Shown in pieces: positions 49,187 through 62,378 of a DNA stretch of 64,000 nucleotides. Source of the stretch: Owenia fusiformis (lineage: Eukaryota; Annelida; Polychaeta; Sabellida; Oweniidae); the NCBI GenBank assembly GCA_903813345.2, contig CAIIXF020000010.1, positions 4,083,169 through 4,147,168 on the forward strand, in the 5' to 3' direction. Made by a program: the position numbers and the translations under genes. How positions within the stretch are numbered: the stretch's first letter is position 1; the number at the start of each line of letters is the position of its first letter. The notes under the pieces are model-generated. The model saw only the letters and a program-made list of their open reading frames with translations. It was not told the DNA's origin and searched no databases.

Positions 49187-49425
49187 TGAAGTCACCTTTT
49201 CAAATCCCCCAAATGATATTATCTAAACTGAAATAACGTTAATGTAAAATTATATAACATAACTTATATATCGTTTTATTGTGAATCTTGAAAACAGTAT
49301 TTAACAAAATTGATTTGTGAATCATTCTTAATCTCATTATACTGATTAGACTAAGGTATAATTTTATGAATTCTTTTTTTTCATTTCTCATTTATTCCAT
49401 ATGTAATATATAAAATAGGGTTTCC

Positions 49426-50311
49426 GGACAACTCGGACCCAGGACAACTCGGACCCAAGACATCTCGCACCCAAGACAACTCGGACCCAAGACAACTCGG
49501 ACCACTTTTTGAAATGATGATTTTTATCAATATATATTAGGTTTTAATTATTTTTTAGGTTTATTTTGACATATATTATATATTGTGAATTCATATGTTA
49601 TGTTAATTTGATGAAATTGTTTAAAATTAACGTTTTGATGAGAGTTAAGAAGTAAGAAATTATTGAAGCTAAAGACCCAAGACAACTTGGACCACTTTTT
49701 GAAATGATGGTTTTTATCATTGTATGGGGTTCTATTTTTTTGTTTAATGTTTTTTTATGACATAAATTATATATTGTGAATTGATATATTGTGTTAATTC
49801 GATGAATTTGTTTTAAAGTAAATAAACTTTAATTTCAAAAAGTGGCCCGAGTTGTCTTGGGTCTTCAGCTTCAATATTCTCGTACTGGTCTTACTTCATA
49901 ACTTTCATCAAAAAAGTTAATTGAAAGGTTACCAATTGAAAGATCTTCATCAAATAAATACAATATATAAACTCACAATATGTCTTGCCAAACATTAAAG
50001 AAATAATCCCCAGTTACGACAACCAAAAGTATAATTTCAGAAAGTGGTCCGAGTTGTCTTGGGTTTCTAGTTTCAATATCTTCTACTTAATTTTCATCAA
50101 ATAAGTCAAATTAAAACATTTTTTTATCATATTAATACAAAATATGAATTCACAATATATAATGTATGTATTCATTTTCATAAATGAAAAAATAAAACCT
50201 CTCATTATGATAAAAATCATAATTTTAAAAAGTGGTCCGAGTTGTCTTGGGTCCGAGATGTCTTGGGTCCGAGTTGTCCAGGGTCCGAGTTGTCCTGGGT
50301 CCGAGTTGTCC
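49426..50311. mobile_element. Foldback element with 16-bp subterminal repeats
   Basis: The left end is an array of ggacaactcggaccca units (five, with small variants). The right end is the inverted array (tgggtccgagttgtcc). The same motif plus a caaaaagtgg block recurs inside at 49673 (direct) and at 49832 and 50036 (inverted). Total about 886 bp, AT-rich core, no coding capacity. Confidence 0.8.
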
Positions 50312-50525
50312 AGTTACCAAATACAATACAATATTATTGCCTGCGTTTTTCAACATTGTCGGCAATATACAAATAACATGAGATAACGGAAATACAATAG
50401 ATTAGGTCCATAATGTAGATGTTGGGAAATGTTAGAGGCCTTTATGAATATTCAAAAACTAATAAATATTAGCGCAGGGTATTACAAAACAGCCGAGCTG
50501 AATCATTGCCAACGATATTGACGTT

Positions 50526-50582
50526 ACATAAGCACAATTATTTGACATAAGCACAATTATTTGACATAAGCACAATTATTTG
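50526..50582. repeat. 19-bp tandem repeat, three copies
   Basis: Three identical units acataagcacaattatttg in direct order. Confidence 0.9.
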
Positions 50583-52178
50583 ATACAAATATATTATCAC
50601 GATTTCACTATGCATCTACAACTTTGTTCTAAGCAATGACTCAAAATAGTTTCTATGATTTGTAAATAATTCGTAAACCCATTATTTGAATAGTTCTTAG
50701 TGAGTTTAATTCATTGTATCAACACGTCAATTCGGGTACCCTAACAAACAACATTGATTTAAATGAGCATTTTCCCAACGTACTAGGGAAAGAAAATAAG
50801 TTAAATATTGTGGTAGGGTGGCTAAAGAAGGTTGGGCAAGGGCCCTCGAAATTCTCGGTCATTTACTTATCCAATTACTCGACTATTTACCACAAATGCT
50901 CTTAGTGTCAGTCCGTATTCTGTGGACTCTCGTACTTATTGTCAATTCACTTATAAGAAGGGACAACATTCAATATTTAGCTAACACTTATCTTGGCTTT
51001 ACACCGGCAAAAATACACCTGTTTAGATCGGACAGATTTGATTGAAATTACACTAATCACATTTGATTGGTTGATATTTATGATCTGGAGAAAATAATTG
51101 GACCAAACAATTGAATGTTTTAATGTTTTCATTTAAGGGCTGAATCGGATTTCCGATTGTATTCCGACCATTGCGGATTATACTATATATATTAGGACAC
51201 CCCAAACTTCCCCGTTCTGCCTTTTTTCTATATTGATTTGTTTTGAGATTAATTTTACATGTCTTTTCATGACATTATACCTTTATATACATGTATATAT
51301 CATGTATCAATGATCATTTACTTTATTTTTCATTACATCTTTATAAACACATATCATTCTATTAACTAAGTAAAACTAGATCTTTTACACATGTTTTAAA
51401 ACCTATTTGTGCCAATTTGATAGATATTTCAAAAGATTGAGCCATTTTGGTGAAAAATTCTGCGATTAGTCGCTCTTGGTATTCAAGAGGTTAAACAATC
51501 TCGAGAACATTATGTAGATAAAACATGTCTAACGCGTCCACACGTTCACAATCCATCGTATCTAGTGATAGAAAAAGCTAACGTTTCTTAGTTAATGTGG
51601 TAAGAGATTATCTTATTGACTTTTTCATTAAAACATTTAGCTTATTATTCGTTAACAAGTCGCATATACAGAATTAATCCGGTTCTACTTGTTTCCTCCA
51701 TTAGGAAAGCATTAAAACTCCGGGTTATCTGACAGAATTAGAGTTTTATTAAGTACTATTGATAAAATATGCTCCGAGATACCAATGCGGCACTCGATAA
51801 AACTCTATAGGGTAACTCTACCAAGATACAGTGTGCTTTCAATTGTGACATCATGCCTTATGAGGTCAACTAATAGGAAATATCTCCCTTTTGACAATTT
51901 TCCGGACAAATGTCCTAACGGATCCTTCAAACAATAAAACTGCTCAACACAGGTTATCATTCCCCGCCCCCTTCCACATCCGAATTCACAAACTAGAGAA
52001 TAATAGGTATATGTAATAATAATAAGGCATATCAATTAATTATTATAGAGCTCGTAAGAAAATTGCAGTTTTAATTGAGTGATAAAAGTCAATATTGTTA
52101 AACCGTCTGAATATAATTTCTTATGACTCAAAATTTCCCGACATTTTAACAACAAGTTCAGAAAATCATTCGATAACA

Positions 52179-53013
52179 CCCTATCACTCCAAACTAGTTC
52201 TCAACCATTCTTTCTAGTCCGACAAAAATGTCGTATAACGGGCTAAATTTGGGTCTGGTCGGGAAATATGTCTAAAATAATTAGCTTCTTCGTTCACAAA
52301 CAGTCAATACGTCCATCTCATTCGCAGTTCGTTCAGATCGCACCATGTCGGCGTGCACACGTACTGCAATTGATATCCGATTGCACAACGTCGTTAACGT
52401 GTCCAGTAGGGTCGAAGTAAGGTCACAAGATCGAATCACAGAACGGTTTGGTCGCCATCGGACTTAGAAATGATTAAAAATTCTAAATCATCTTCCAATC
52501 CGAGCAAGACCATGAAGTTCGTAAATATAGAACGTAAAACGTTGCACTTGCTACGTTCGATCCATTCGCACACAGTTTAAAACCAGTTCGGCTACGTTTT
52601 GAAGAACGCTGTGGCACTTAAATTGGTGTGATAGTTAAATTTTTGCTAAGTCGTTCATAAGCAGTCTTTAATACGTCCTTAAACAGTTTGATCCCGTTTG
52701 CAATCAGTTCTACCTCGTTCTCAATACGTCACAAGACAATTCATCTCGTTCTAAAAACGTCCCGAGTAGGATTGAAATACGACAGTTCCGTTCGTAGTAC
52801 GTCCAGCTCGTCTGTAGTACGTTGTCACTCGTTTTGATTGCAGAATGTGGGATTACCAGAAAATTTTGAGCATGCTCTAAGTTCTGGAGGACCCATCCGT
52901 TCGAGTACGTTCATGAAATTTGTAAATAGTACGTCTAATCCGTTCGTTGTTCGTACAAAATTTAATCCCGTTTTCGAGAACGAAGTGAGAACTAGTTTGG
53001 TGTGATAGTAGGG
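52179..53013. mobile_element. Inverted-repeat element with CG-rich interior
   Basis: The ends share ctatcac(t/a)ccaaactagt on the left and tgagaactagtttggtgtga on the right. A third end-like motif (ttggtgtgatagt) is internal near 52629. The interior is full of cgttc and acgtc words unlike the AT-rich surroundings. No transposase is visible. Confidence 0.55.
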
Positions 53014-54630
53014 CAATCGTATCTGTGTCTACATCCTGGCAATTTCTTCAATAACGATTTCCGATTCAGTTTCAACTTCAATTTCATCTAAATATTCAAA
53101 AAAGATTTAACATTTGTTAAATGTGATGTACCTTTCATAATAAGTGATGATGATGTGATGGGTGATCGTACTTCAACTAAATTGACAGTTGTATATATTT
53201 TTTAAGACACCAACGACATCTGTTCGAAATACTATGATGCATATAAGAACAGGAACTTATTCATCAGATCTAAAAATGACGCCTCTAGTTTAAATTAGGG
53301 CGCAAAGAGGTACACATCAAAAGTGAGACCTGAAAGTTCATAAAAAAACTATTTCTAAAGTATGCATGATGAAAAAGTTTAGTGACAAATAAAAAATAAG
53401 GATGATTTTTGGCCCTCTCTGATTTTCGATCATCTTATAAATAAGAGGCTGTGGTAGCAAATACGAGTAGTCTGCGCCCATACCAAGCGCATGTCACATG
53501 GAGAATGCCATAAGTATTAGATAGTGAATGTGAACAAAAAATATAACACTCGGTGGCAGGGTGCGATTTTATTACACTTTCTATTTGTGACGTCATCAAA
53601 TTACGCTGAAATCTCACTTAGGGTATAAGTGAGATTCATTCATCTATTCTTTACCTTGATATATTTTACGCGTGACTACGATTTAAGCAAAATTGGTTTA
53701 AGCTTTGCACGGGACCTTTAAAAGTATACTATTAATTATCACATAACATAACAACAATAGATAGAATTATTAGGTTGAATACTATGAATCATCTACCTTA
53801 TTATCTACCCGGTACTTATATATTCGAACTGTGCTTTGCATTGGTCTCATTAACGCGTTTAACGTCATCAAATTGACGCATCTCGTGCCTGAAAAACAAC
53901 ATTACGATTAGATAAGGCGCAACCACAGGGGGCAAAATGGTAACGAAAAAGGCATTACAAAAGAATCAACTTGAATGATTATTTAAGACCACAGCTAGTT
54001 ATAAGGAAAAAATCATGCAAGCTACTATACACCCCCTACTCCTTTTCGCCCCTCCCCTGTACACCGGGTACCTACATTCAGGAGTCTATATTATAGCACA
54101 ACCAAAAACGCAAACGCGTGAAATAACATCGTCGCCTTTCACTGGGGTAGAGGAAGGAACAACTGAAAACTTGTGAATTGGGGAGATAATGGAATATAAT
54201 TGGACTAATACTGTAGCCATTACAATACAATGTTGAAGATCGATTTTTCAAAAATGTCTACCTTGATTTTTGTTTTCATTTATTTGTTTGATTCTTTGTT
54301 TGTTTGTGTGTTTTTTGTTACATTTGCTTATTTGTTGGTTCTCTTAAGATTTTTTCTTCAGTTGGTTTGTTAGAAAATACTTCAGCAATTAAACGATCAA
54401 TCTTGTATTCTGATTTTTACGCACTACGGTTTAACTGCGCTGCTAATACGTCAAACTAGAATTTCAGAATATAGTTTTCCGTCAAAACAATTATTTCAGA
54501 CCTGTATCGTATTTATTGAACTGTTTAAATAGTTATCAGTTCAATTAGTATATCACGGGCAAACAAATGCTTGTAAACGGATTGCAATAGTTCTTAACGC
54601 TGTTCGAAGGCCCTGTGGCTGTTTATTTTT

Positions 54631-54650
54631 GATTGATTGATTGATTGATT
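54631..54650. repeat. (GATT)5 microsatellite
   Basis: Five perfect gatt units directly before the transposon at 54656. Confidence 0.9.
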
Positions 54651-54655
54651 TGGTA

Positions 54656-56069
54656 CACTCCCACTCCATAAGTTTGGCAACCCTAACCCCCCTATTGGAT
54701 TACGTGCTAAAGTCTATTTATGTTTGAATTTTTCTCAATTTTTTCACCAATGACAATAGGTCGGATATTGATGACAAATCTGATGTTTTGAAAATCGATC
54801 GATGTTAAACCAATGGAAACTGATAGGTTTGTCCCAAGTCATATGATAGAATATTCATCTATCCGAGTTCTCGTAAAAATACAAGTTAGGTAGAAAATTG
54901 TATTTACAAACTATGCTTAACAAAAAAGATATGTTTCTTCACGTTTAACAAAGTTATAGGTCTCCAAAGTCAAAATTAATTTTCAAGAAACCTCATTCAA
55001 ATAACACAGGGGGCGAAAAATTAAATATGGTTTTCAAAAATGACTTTGAACCTCTGTAACTTTTAAGTTCACGAAGTAAACTTAACACTTACCGTGCAAA
55101 AACTTTAGACAATTCAATTTTCTATATATAAATATTTTTGGTGAAGCATTTACTGAATACATGTAGATATCCAGAAATCTGATTTGCCCCAAGCACACCA
55201 TTTCCCATTACTTTATATGGATATGGGAATGACAATTTTCAAAAATTCATCAAAGTTTGTCATCAACTTTCGACTTATTGTAAATGAGAAAAAATTGGGA
55301 AAATTTAGAGACATCGGAAATGGTAAAGATTAAAAGGTGGATTGGATCGAATGGATTGGATTCATGTAAAAGGTGGATTGGATTGGGTATCTTCAAAATA
55401 TGGATTTTCCTTTAAAAAATTATATTGATCTCCGTCTAGGAAGATTGTTGCTTATTGATTGTTGCTTATTTTATTTTGCTTGGGTGGGCTAGAAGGATGA
55501 CCTGGTACCCACTTTCTGATACACGATTTGAGACATTTCATAATCATGAGACAAACTGGTTTTAAGATCCATATCATCTGTTTTTAATCCAAACTGAGCA
55601 TACCACAATGTTTTGGGAACATTCACACACCAATTTGAATGACAGCTTTTATCTACAGCGCTATGTTTATTATGTCTTACAAAAGTTGATTTACAAGGGA
55701 AAGCAGTTACATACTTAAGAGTATCCATGAACTAATTGGAGTATGTATTTCTCGTTGCTTTGTTCTGATTTCTCAAAGGGACCTGTAATACTGTAGAGGG
55801 AAATTGCTTGGAGGGAGATCAACAGAAAATTATTCATAAGAAATTCCATATTTTGAAGATTCCCGATCCAATCCACCTTTTACATGAATCCAATCCACTC
55901 GATCCAATCCACCTTTTAATCTCTACCGCGGAAATGAAGTAAAATTACATTTCCACCTTTATCATTATATTCTCATTGGAGGTTATGTAAATAGAAATTC
56001 AAACATGTAGAGGATTTCACACGTAGTTCGATGAGGAAGTTAGGGTTGCCAAACTTATGGAGGGCAGTG
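54656..56069. mobile_element. Tc1/mariner-like MITE, complete, with nested insertion
   Basis: Terminal inverted repeats: cactcccactccataagttt on the left and aacttatggagggcagtg on the right, continuing through ggcaaccctaac. TA dinucleotides flank both sides (54654-54655 and 56070-56071), the target duplication of this superfamily. No transposase. Other copies: 7550-8629 (truncated) and 12335-12500 (fragment). A 606-bp element is inserted inside. Confidence 0.8.
55323..55928. mobile_element. Nested inverted-repeat element with 8-bp target duplication
   Basis: Flanked by direct repeats CGGAAATG (55315-55322 and 55929-55936). Long inverted ends built on ttaaaaggtggattggat and its complement. 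Comparison with the related copy near 8490 shows that the host element is interrupted exactly here. An 8-bp duplication is typical of the hAT superfamily. A 79-codon minus-strand frame (55728-55489) lies inside and is unrecognised. Confidence 0.75.
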
Positions 56070-56245
56070 TAACTCTATTCGGGGATAAATATTTCCAAAT
56101 AATTACTTTTGCTAAACCTCTTTAAACGCTGTTTTGAGGGCCTGGTCTTTCCTCAAGACCCCCACCCCCAACAGGCCTGTTGCTGTTGAAGTAGAAAGGG
56201 ATCCAGCGTTTTGAATCAAGACTACGAGAGGCCTTCACGCTTCTA

Positions 56246-56736
56246 ACACCCCAGTCACATTTCCTACGGCGACCTTGCGGTCTATCATTTCTGCGGCCAG
56301 TAGCTTTTCTACGCTCCCCGCAGAATTTCTGCGCTCTCATACATGCAGCCACATTTCCCACGGCAGCCGCACGGTGAATTTTAAATTTCTATTGATAAAT
56401 AATAGTTTTTTTCATTTTATTTACATCAGGACAATTTATAAATGTTATTCAAAGTGCTAGGATGTAATATCAAATGAAAAGTGATCGTGAAACATTGACA
56501 AATAATGATTCAATCTTGTTGAGCCAGTTGATTTCTACGGGGACCTCAGATATGAACAAATATTATAACTCCGAGTTATAATTTCTACGCCTTCCCTGCG
56601 GCCTGTAAAAATCTGCATACGCCGTACGGAGGCCGCAATGCGAGCGTAGTTTTTCTACGCTCGCCGCAGAAATTCACCGATTTAATTGTTCTGCGGTCGA
56701 CTTGCGGCCGCCGTGCGACAAATGTGACTGGGGTGT
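56246..56736. mobile_element. MITE with acaccccagtcacattt termini (491 bp)
   Basis: Terminal inverted repeats acaccccagtcacattt and aaatgtgactggggtgt, followed inside by GC-rich blocks (ctacggcgaccttgcgg, ttctgcgg). These recur in mirror order through the element. No coding capacity. Confidence 0.8.
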
Positions 56737-57594
56737 AAAGCATATGCGACTGAAGGCGTATTAACGTTCCAAACGAATAAGATCTTTATGTACATCGGTA
56801 TCTACGGCACTGTTTACAAAGTACCAATTATCCTAATGCGATTAGGGCAAATTATGATAAAAATTACCTAAATACAGATAAGAAACAATTAGTAAGTAAG
56901 CACATTTGATAGGCCTTAGTGTGTAGCATTGGTAAGTCTGGCCCAACACAGACGATAACGTTGATAAGAGTGGTAAGGTGGAGTTAAGGAGATAGTTAAT
57001 GCAATCGTTCGCTATCTTGTCGCCTGGAGGCTTACTGCCACCGTTCGCTTGCAGCTAATCCACAGTCACAGTCAATACCCATTCTGTCCATGCATTCGAG
57101 ACGAGCATACCATGACCAATCTCATCCTTCAAGATCGCTCCTTCACTGCTTTCATAGCAGATCATGATGTAGTGCAATGAATTACTCTTGGGCCAAGGAT
57201 GGACCAATTTTTTTCCTAATTTTATTGTTCTGTCATTTAATATGCTTTAAAATAAAGGTTTTCACATTTTGAAAGAGATGATATCGTGCATCCCATTTCA
57301 ACTGGCCATAAAATCAAATCTGATCGTCATAAACGCATTTCATTGAGTTCACTCTAAATATTTTTTACGTCATAAATCTTGAATTAGAAATGTTTAACAC
57401 GGGGGAGTAGCTGTTCCATTGTAAATGAGTATAACCGGTCCTCAGAATCCGAATTTTAATGGTAATGAAAGACATGGTCATTTAAAATGTAACATAAATT
57501 AAAGACATATATGCATCATTATGAATGAAATTACTGCTAAACTGGATCGATTCCCCAAATCTCAGTTCATGAAAACCCATTCACTTTATGAATG

Positions 57595-57690
57595 ACTTTG
57601 ATTACCCTTTGCATTCGTTTGACTTCACTTCTTAAAAGAGAGCTTCGTCTTTGTAGTTTAACTAGACTCTGCACGCAGGGTAGACTTTGA
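57595..57690 (-). repeat. Inverted copy of the repeat at 15195-15285
   Basis: The reverse complement contains gcagagtctagtta, gaagctctctttt and gaatgcaaagggta in the same order as the first copy. Confidence 0.65.
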
Positions 57691-57910
57691 TGACATGATT
57701 GACAATTTCTATGCTTAAAACACCAGCCTTTAGTCCAAGAAAATGAATGGACACCGGGGAATGGACAATGTTCGAAAGTATGAACAAAAGAAGAATATAC
57801 TTACTTATAACATTGTCTGTTTACAAAAGTAAAACTGGGTGAAACCCGGACTATGAGGGCCTGTTATACTCAATTCGTAACATAAGATGAACAACAACCC
57901 GTCAACTAGG

Positions 57911-58012
57911 TACATAAGCAATGCAGCACCATAAGCCAATGCAGCACCATAATCAATGCAGCACAATAAGCAATGCAGCACCATGAGCAATGCATCACCA
58001 TAAGCAATGTCG
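57911..58012. repeat. 17-bp tandem repeat, about six copies
   Basis: Units of the type cataagcaatgcagcac with one or two changes each. Confidence 0.8.
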
Positions 58013-59269
58013 CACCAATGACAAGGACACAGAGACCCTGACAGACAAAAATATTTTTCTCTATAGTGTATAACTCGAACTCAGTAGGTCTGCATCGATA
58101 AACAGGTGGTAGGGCAACATAATTGCATCGAGTGGTCTAAAGATGTGTGCTTTAAAATTAATAATCATGTTACTCTTGAAATAAGAGAGTTCTTTTCAAT
58201 TAACATCAACTTAAACTAATACTTGACCTGACACTGCTTTAGTACGTTGCACAGCAACAGCCAATCACGTACGGTTAAACAAAATACGTCATCTCGTCAC
58301 GTTGTCTCGAGTGTTGATGAGATTATGGTATGAGAATGTTGGCCGATAATGGGTCGACAAATCCTCTTCAAATAAAAGTAATTGGAAATGAGATCTGAAG
58401 ACGCTTTGCTCAAGCTAGAAAGTCATCCCAGCATTGATTTCGACGCAAAACATGTAATGAATAATCTCTGTGGAGAAGTTTTCAGATATTACATCTGCCA
58501 AATTATTATTTGAAGTTTGGTTTAGGTGTAAGATTAATAGAAAATAAATAAATACGCGTTGTGCGCCGGTATATTAATTGGTAATCCGGATAAGCTTAGT
58601 CGTGGTGCATACCGATCAACAAAGTGACTTATCATTGTTCTAAAACTTTTATCTCTATGACCAAAAGCAAAAGACATTTTCGTTTTTATATTTTAAAGTG
58701 CTTAGATGCGATTCATCTAATCTTAAGATCTAGCAAATCAGAGTCAAATTTTTTTAGGGACACAATATATTAATAAATTGCTATTCTACTCTTTGTATTC
58801 TTTGCTTTCATTTGAAATAAGAAAACGGACCTTATACTAGTAATGCTATTGTTGGGTACTAATTAATTTTCAGATTGCACATCGTACAGGGTATAGAGAA
58901 AAATAAACCTGGGATTGATGTTGTTTCATGTATATCATATCAATGCCCATCAATAATGAAAATAGACACATTAGATATCACACGTAAATATGAATATGTT
59001 TATTAAAATACAGTATATAATGGAACTGTACACTTAAGACGACTTTTTATTCGAAAGGTCTTTTGCAAAATCTGAATAAATGGTATTAAAAGTAGAAAGA
59101 TATTAATTGAGTTTTTGAGTTTTGTTGAGAAATTTGCGTGCCAAATCATTGTTATACGACCAGTTCTGAATCACCAATCATTGCTTTTAGTCCATTCTTA
59201 CACTGCCATCTTTAGATCGAATACAAATGAAAGTGTGTAAAGATATAAAGCAAACTCTCGCCTATTGAG

Positions 59270-59725
59270 AAGCTCATCATATCACCATTGACCTTTTCCC
59301 ATATAACTGGTAAATAGATGGCATCATGGGTATTGGTAGGGCTCGGGTAGGGCTAGAATACGTAAATGTTTGCCAGAGTTACTTAATTTCTTGATTTTTA
59401 AAACACCATTGGAATGTATTTATATGATCTTATTGACATGTGAATTGTGATTTCACATTAAAATTGTGATCCTCATAAGAGTAAATGAACTTTAAAGTTT
59501 TTCAGCATTGTGCCCAACCTTTTTTAGACAACTAGAAAATCATTAGAATTTGAATAAAGGTAAATAACGGTGCAAATCAAAGTTGTTTTGATAGAAAATA
59601 ACACACAGAATTCAAATATGCCATCGAATAGAAGAATTTGTTAGTCTTTAATGGTTAAAAATACAGATCTCCTAAACTCTCATTAAAAACGAGACTTTAA
59701 CGAGATTTCAAAGCCATATGGAAAA
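59270..59725 (-). repeat. Dispersed repeat, copy B (uninterrupted)
   Basis: The reverse complement matches 16660-17385 but joins caaaacaact directly to ttgatttgc (junction near 59578). It therefore lacks the tRNA-like insertion and gives the empty-site version. Confidence 0.7.
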
Positions 59726-61168
59726 GGACCATTGACTTATTTGAAATTGGTTATGATATATTTTTAAATGAACAGTATATGAAATGGCAATGAGAATTGA
59801 TTTCACTTTTTGTTACTCATATTTCTTGTTTCGATAAAATTTTGAAAACATTAGGGACTTCAATTTTGAAATCAATATTTCGAACTGGCTGTCACAACAG
59901 CTCCATGTTACACAGCCAGTATAGGACAGAAGGCATTCGATCAATTAACTATGATTTCTGTTCGATAAATCCAATCCTCTCGTTTGCCTTAAACATGTCT
60001 CAACATTATATTATAGATATTTGGATACGTTTTCTAAAAGGGGTTTGATTGTGCTGTATGGGCGGTTTGTATATTTTTACCATTTTGATCTTCCAGAAAA
60101 GATATTTGCAACATCATAACCAAGAGTAAATCAATCTGACACGGCAAACACTGATATATAAAAACATGTTATTATGATATATCTAGTTTTATTATATACC
60201 AGTCATGTTCATCTCTCTGATATTTATCATTGATAATTCATTAACTACTATATTATCATTGTGCAATTCTTAGGGGAAGGCCATCTATCTGGCCAAAAGA
60301 GAGTTAAGTAATCTTACTTCAAGAGGATTCTATAGAAATAGGGTCCAGACCACATATGGGTAGCTCTGTTATAAGTGTTACAGTACGGTAATTGCCCAAG
60401 TATCCATTTGGTCAGAGAGGAGGCCTACCCCTTAAAAACGGTAATTGATAGAAGTACTAAATGAATCAATAATGACACATATCAGTGAAATAAACATGGC
60501 TGATACTTAAAAACATAACATAAACATAACATTGCATGCTGGGCCACACTGATTGACAAATGGTCTAACTGGAACTTAGAAATATTAAATTTGATTTTAT
60601 AGTTTCATGAAATGTATGAAAAATGTTGGAAAAATATTTTCAAAGGGGTACTACTTTTTACGAGACACAGCTTCTATATTATATAATTTAACATAACAAA
60701 TCATTCCAATTAATATCATATTCTATTTTATCGTTTTGTAGGTCATAATGTTACATTTCAGTTTATAACTCGAATAGTTTGAGACCTTTGGATTTCGTCG
60801 ATTATATATCATAGGACTAGAAACGTGACTGTAATCAATTAACATAAATTATGTAAAAAAGTATGTTGTTATTAGTTGTTAATTAAACACACCAACATAT
60901 ATATCGAGAATAACTTTTTTAATGAAAGGCAGATGAACAATTATGTGAAAGGTAATTGATAGTGCGTTGTAATAACGTCAAATGTATACTAGTATTACTA
61001 TTTTCTAAAAAGCGAGTGTGATGGTAGTCCTTTTAAATATATGTATACATTGATTTACAAAATAACTAACGCCAACGCTACATATTTGAGAATTTACATA
61101 ATATTAATAACATATTTACAAATTCATTTGCCAGTATCACATTCAGTTGAATCAAAGAATGAAGCAAT

Positions 61169-61174
61169 TTTATT
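61169..61174 (-). terminator. Calponin-like gene polyadenylation signal candidate
   Basis: AATAAA on the minus strand, about 320 nt downstream of the stop codon at 61494. Confidence 0.4.
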
Positions 61175-61493
61175 GCATATATTATAACTAGAAAAGTTTT
61201 TCATGTCGTACATGCTTCTTTATAGGAGTGGCCCATGATTGAGCTTTATATATGAATTGTAAGAAGCAGATCGAAAGACGCATTTACAAGCTAAGTAATA
61301 ACGTCATCATTATTAACTATTTACATTTTCAGTGCTTTAAAGTACTAGTTTGTGCCTGTGTTAAAAGTCGAGCGATTGCTGTCCTTTCATCTTCACGAGA
61401 TGATGCATTCATTTTGTACGAACAGGTAACTGAGCATCTTTCTAGAACGTCTTGATAATATCATCTTTCTTATTACAGTCCAGTTTGGCAAGT

Positions 61494-62378
61494 TTAATCA
61501 GTGACCATTCTTTGTTTTCCCATGGACATACCGGCCTGGGATGCACCAACATTGGAGCCCATTTGTAGACCGATCACTCCTTGTCCTTCTGCGGATCCTG
61601 CACCGGTCTTGATGTCGGCTACGTGACGAGTTGCACCCATTGACATACCCGACTGGGATGCGAGCTGATTGGTTCCCATCTGGAGTCCAATCATTCCCTG
61701 ACCTTCCGCCGATCCGGCTTCAGTCTTAATGTCTGCCACGTGACGTACTGAACCCATAGCCATACCAGCCTGGGATGCTCCCTTATTGCTGCCCATTTGA
61801 AGACCAATGGTTCCGGCACTATCGGCACTCATTTCGTCAGCCCTGATGTCTGCCACGTGACGCACTGCACCCATAGACATACCAGCCTGGGATGCTCCCT
61901 TGTTGCTGCCCATTTGAAGACCAATGGTCCCGGCACTGTCGGCACTCATGTCATCGGCCCTGATGTCAGACACGTGGCGCACTGCACCCATAGACATACC
62001 AGCTTGGGAAGCACCCTTATTGCTACCAGCTTGAAGACCGATGCTTCCAGCGCTATCTTTTGACATATCATCGGCTCTTATATCAGAGACGTGACGTACT
62101 GCACCCATAGACATACCAGCTTGGGACGCACCTTTGTTACTACCGGCTTGAAGACCAATGCTAGATTGACTGTCCTTGGACATGTCATCAGCTTTAATAT
62201 CTGCGATATGACGCACAGCCCCCATTGCCATGCCAGACTGAGAGGCACATTTATTGGTACCAGCCTGGAGACCAATGATGCCTTGGCCAGCCTTTAGCTG
62301 TTCTTCTGAGAACTCAACTATATGCTTCTCAGTTGGCCTAGGTCCGATGGTTGGGCCGTCAAATCCAGTTCTCTGACA
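61494..62378 (-). CDS. Calponin/transgelin-like protein, last exon: seven calponin-like repeats
   Basis: This 885-nt terminal exon (294 codons plus TAA) starts after acceptor ctatttacag in phase 0. It begins CQRTGFDGPTIGPRPTEKH, the conserved link after the CH domain in transgelin/calponin proteins. Seven calponin-like (CLIK) repeats of 39 residues follow, each starting IGLQ(A/M)G(S/T)N, then ASQ(A/S)GM and a RHV(A/S)DI block. The last repeat is short and ends GKQRMVTD. Vertebrate calponins have three such repeats; the nematode UNC-87 has seven. The repeats bind actin filaments, so this is a cytoskeletal, probably muscle, protein. Neighbouring repeats 2-4 are nearly identical, suggesting recent internal duplication. 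Confidence 0.93.
   Translation of the reverse strand, partial: CQRTGFDGPTIGPRPTEKHIVEFSEEQLKAGQGIIGLQAGTNKCASQSGMAMGAVRHIADIKADDMSKDSQSSIGLQAGSNKGASQAGMSMGAVRHVSDIRADDMSKDSAGSIGLQAGSNKGASQAGMSMGAVRHVSDIRADDMSADSAGTIGLQMGSNKGASQAGMSMGAVRHVADIRADEMSADSAGTIGLQMGSNKGASQAGMAMGSVRHVADIKTEAGSAEGQGMIGLQMGTNQLASQSGMSMGATRHVADIKTGAGSAEGQGVIGLQMGSNVGASQAGMSMGKQRMVTD

Larger units (their letters stand above)
47431..61168. other. Intergenic region between hbn and the calponin-like gene
   Basis: This 13.7-kb stretch contains TATTG pentamer repeats (49090-49186), a foldback with 16-bp subrepeats (49426-50311), a 19-bp triplet repeat (50526-50582), an inverted-repeat element (52179-53013), (GATT)n at 54631-54650, a nested transposon pair (54656-56069), a MITE (56246-56736), a 17-bp tandem repeat (57911-58012) and dispersed repeat copies (57595-57690, 59270-59725). 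I searched for a third HRO homeobox gene (orthopedia) and saw no homeodomain. Confidence 0.5.

Noticed and set aside
50714-51045. Two overlapping plus-strand frames, one hydrophobic
   Set aside because: No recognisable family and no splice context.
47060-61168. Third HRO gene (orthopedia)
   Set aside because: No sequence encoding a WFQNRRAKWKK-type helix or an Otp homeodomain exon on either strand here or left of Rx.
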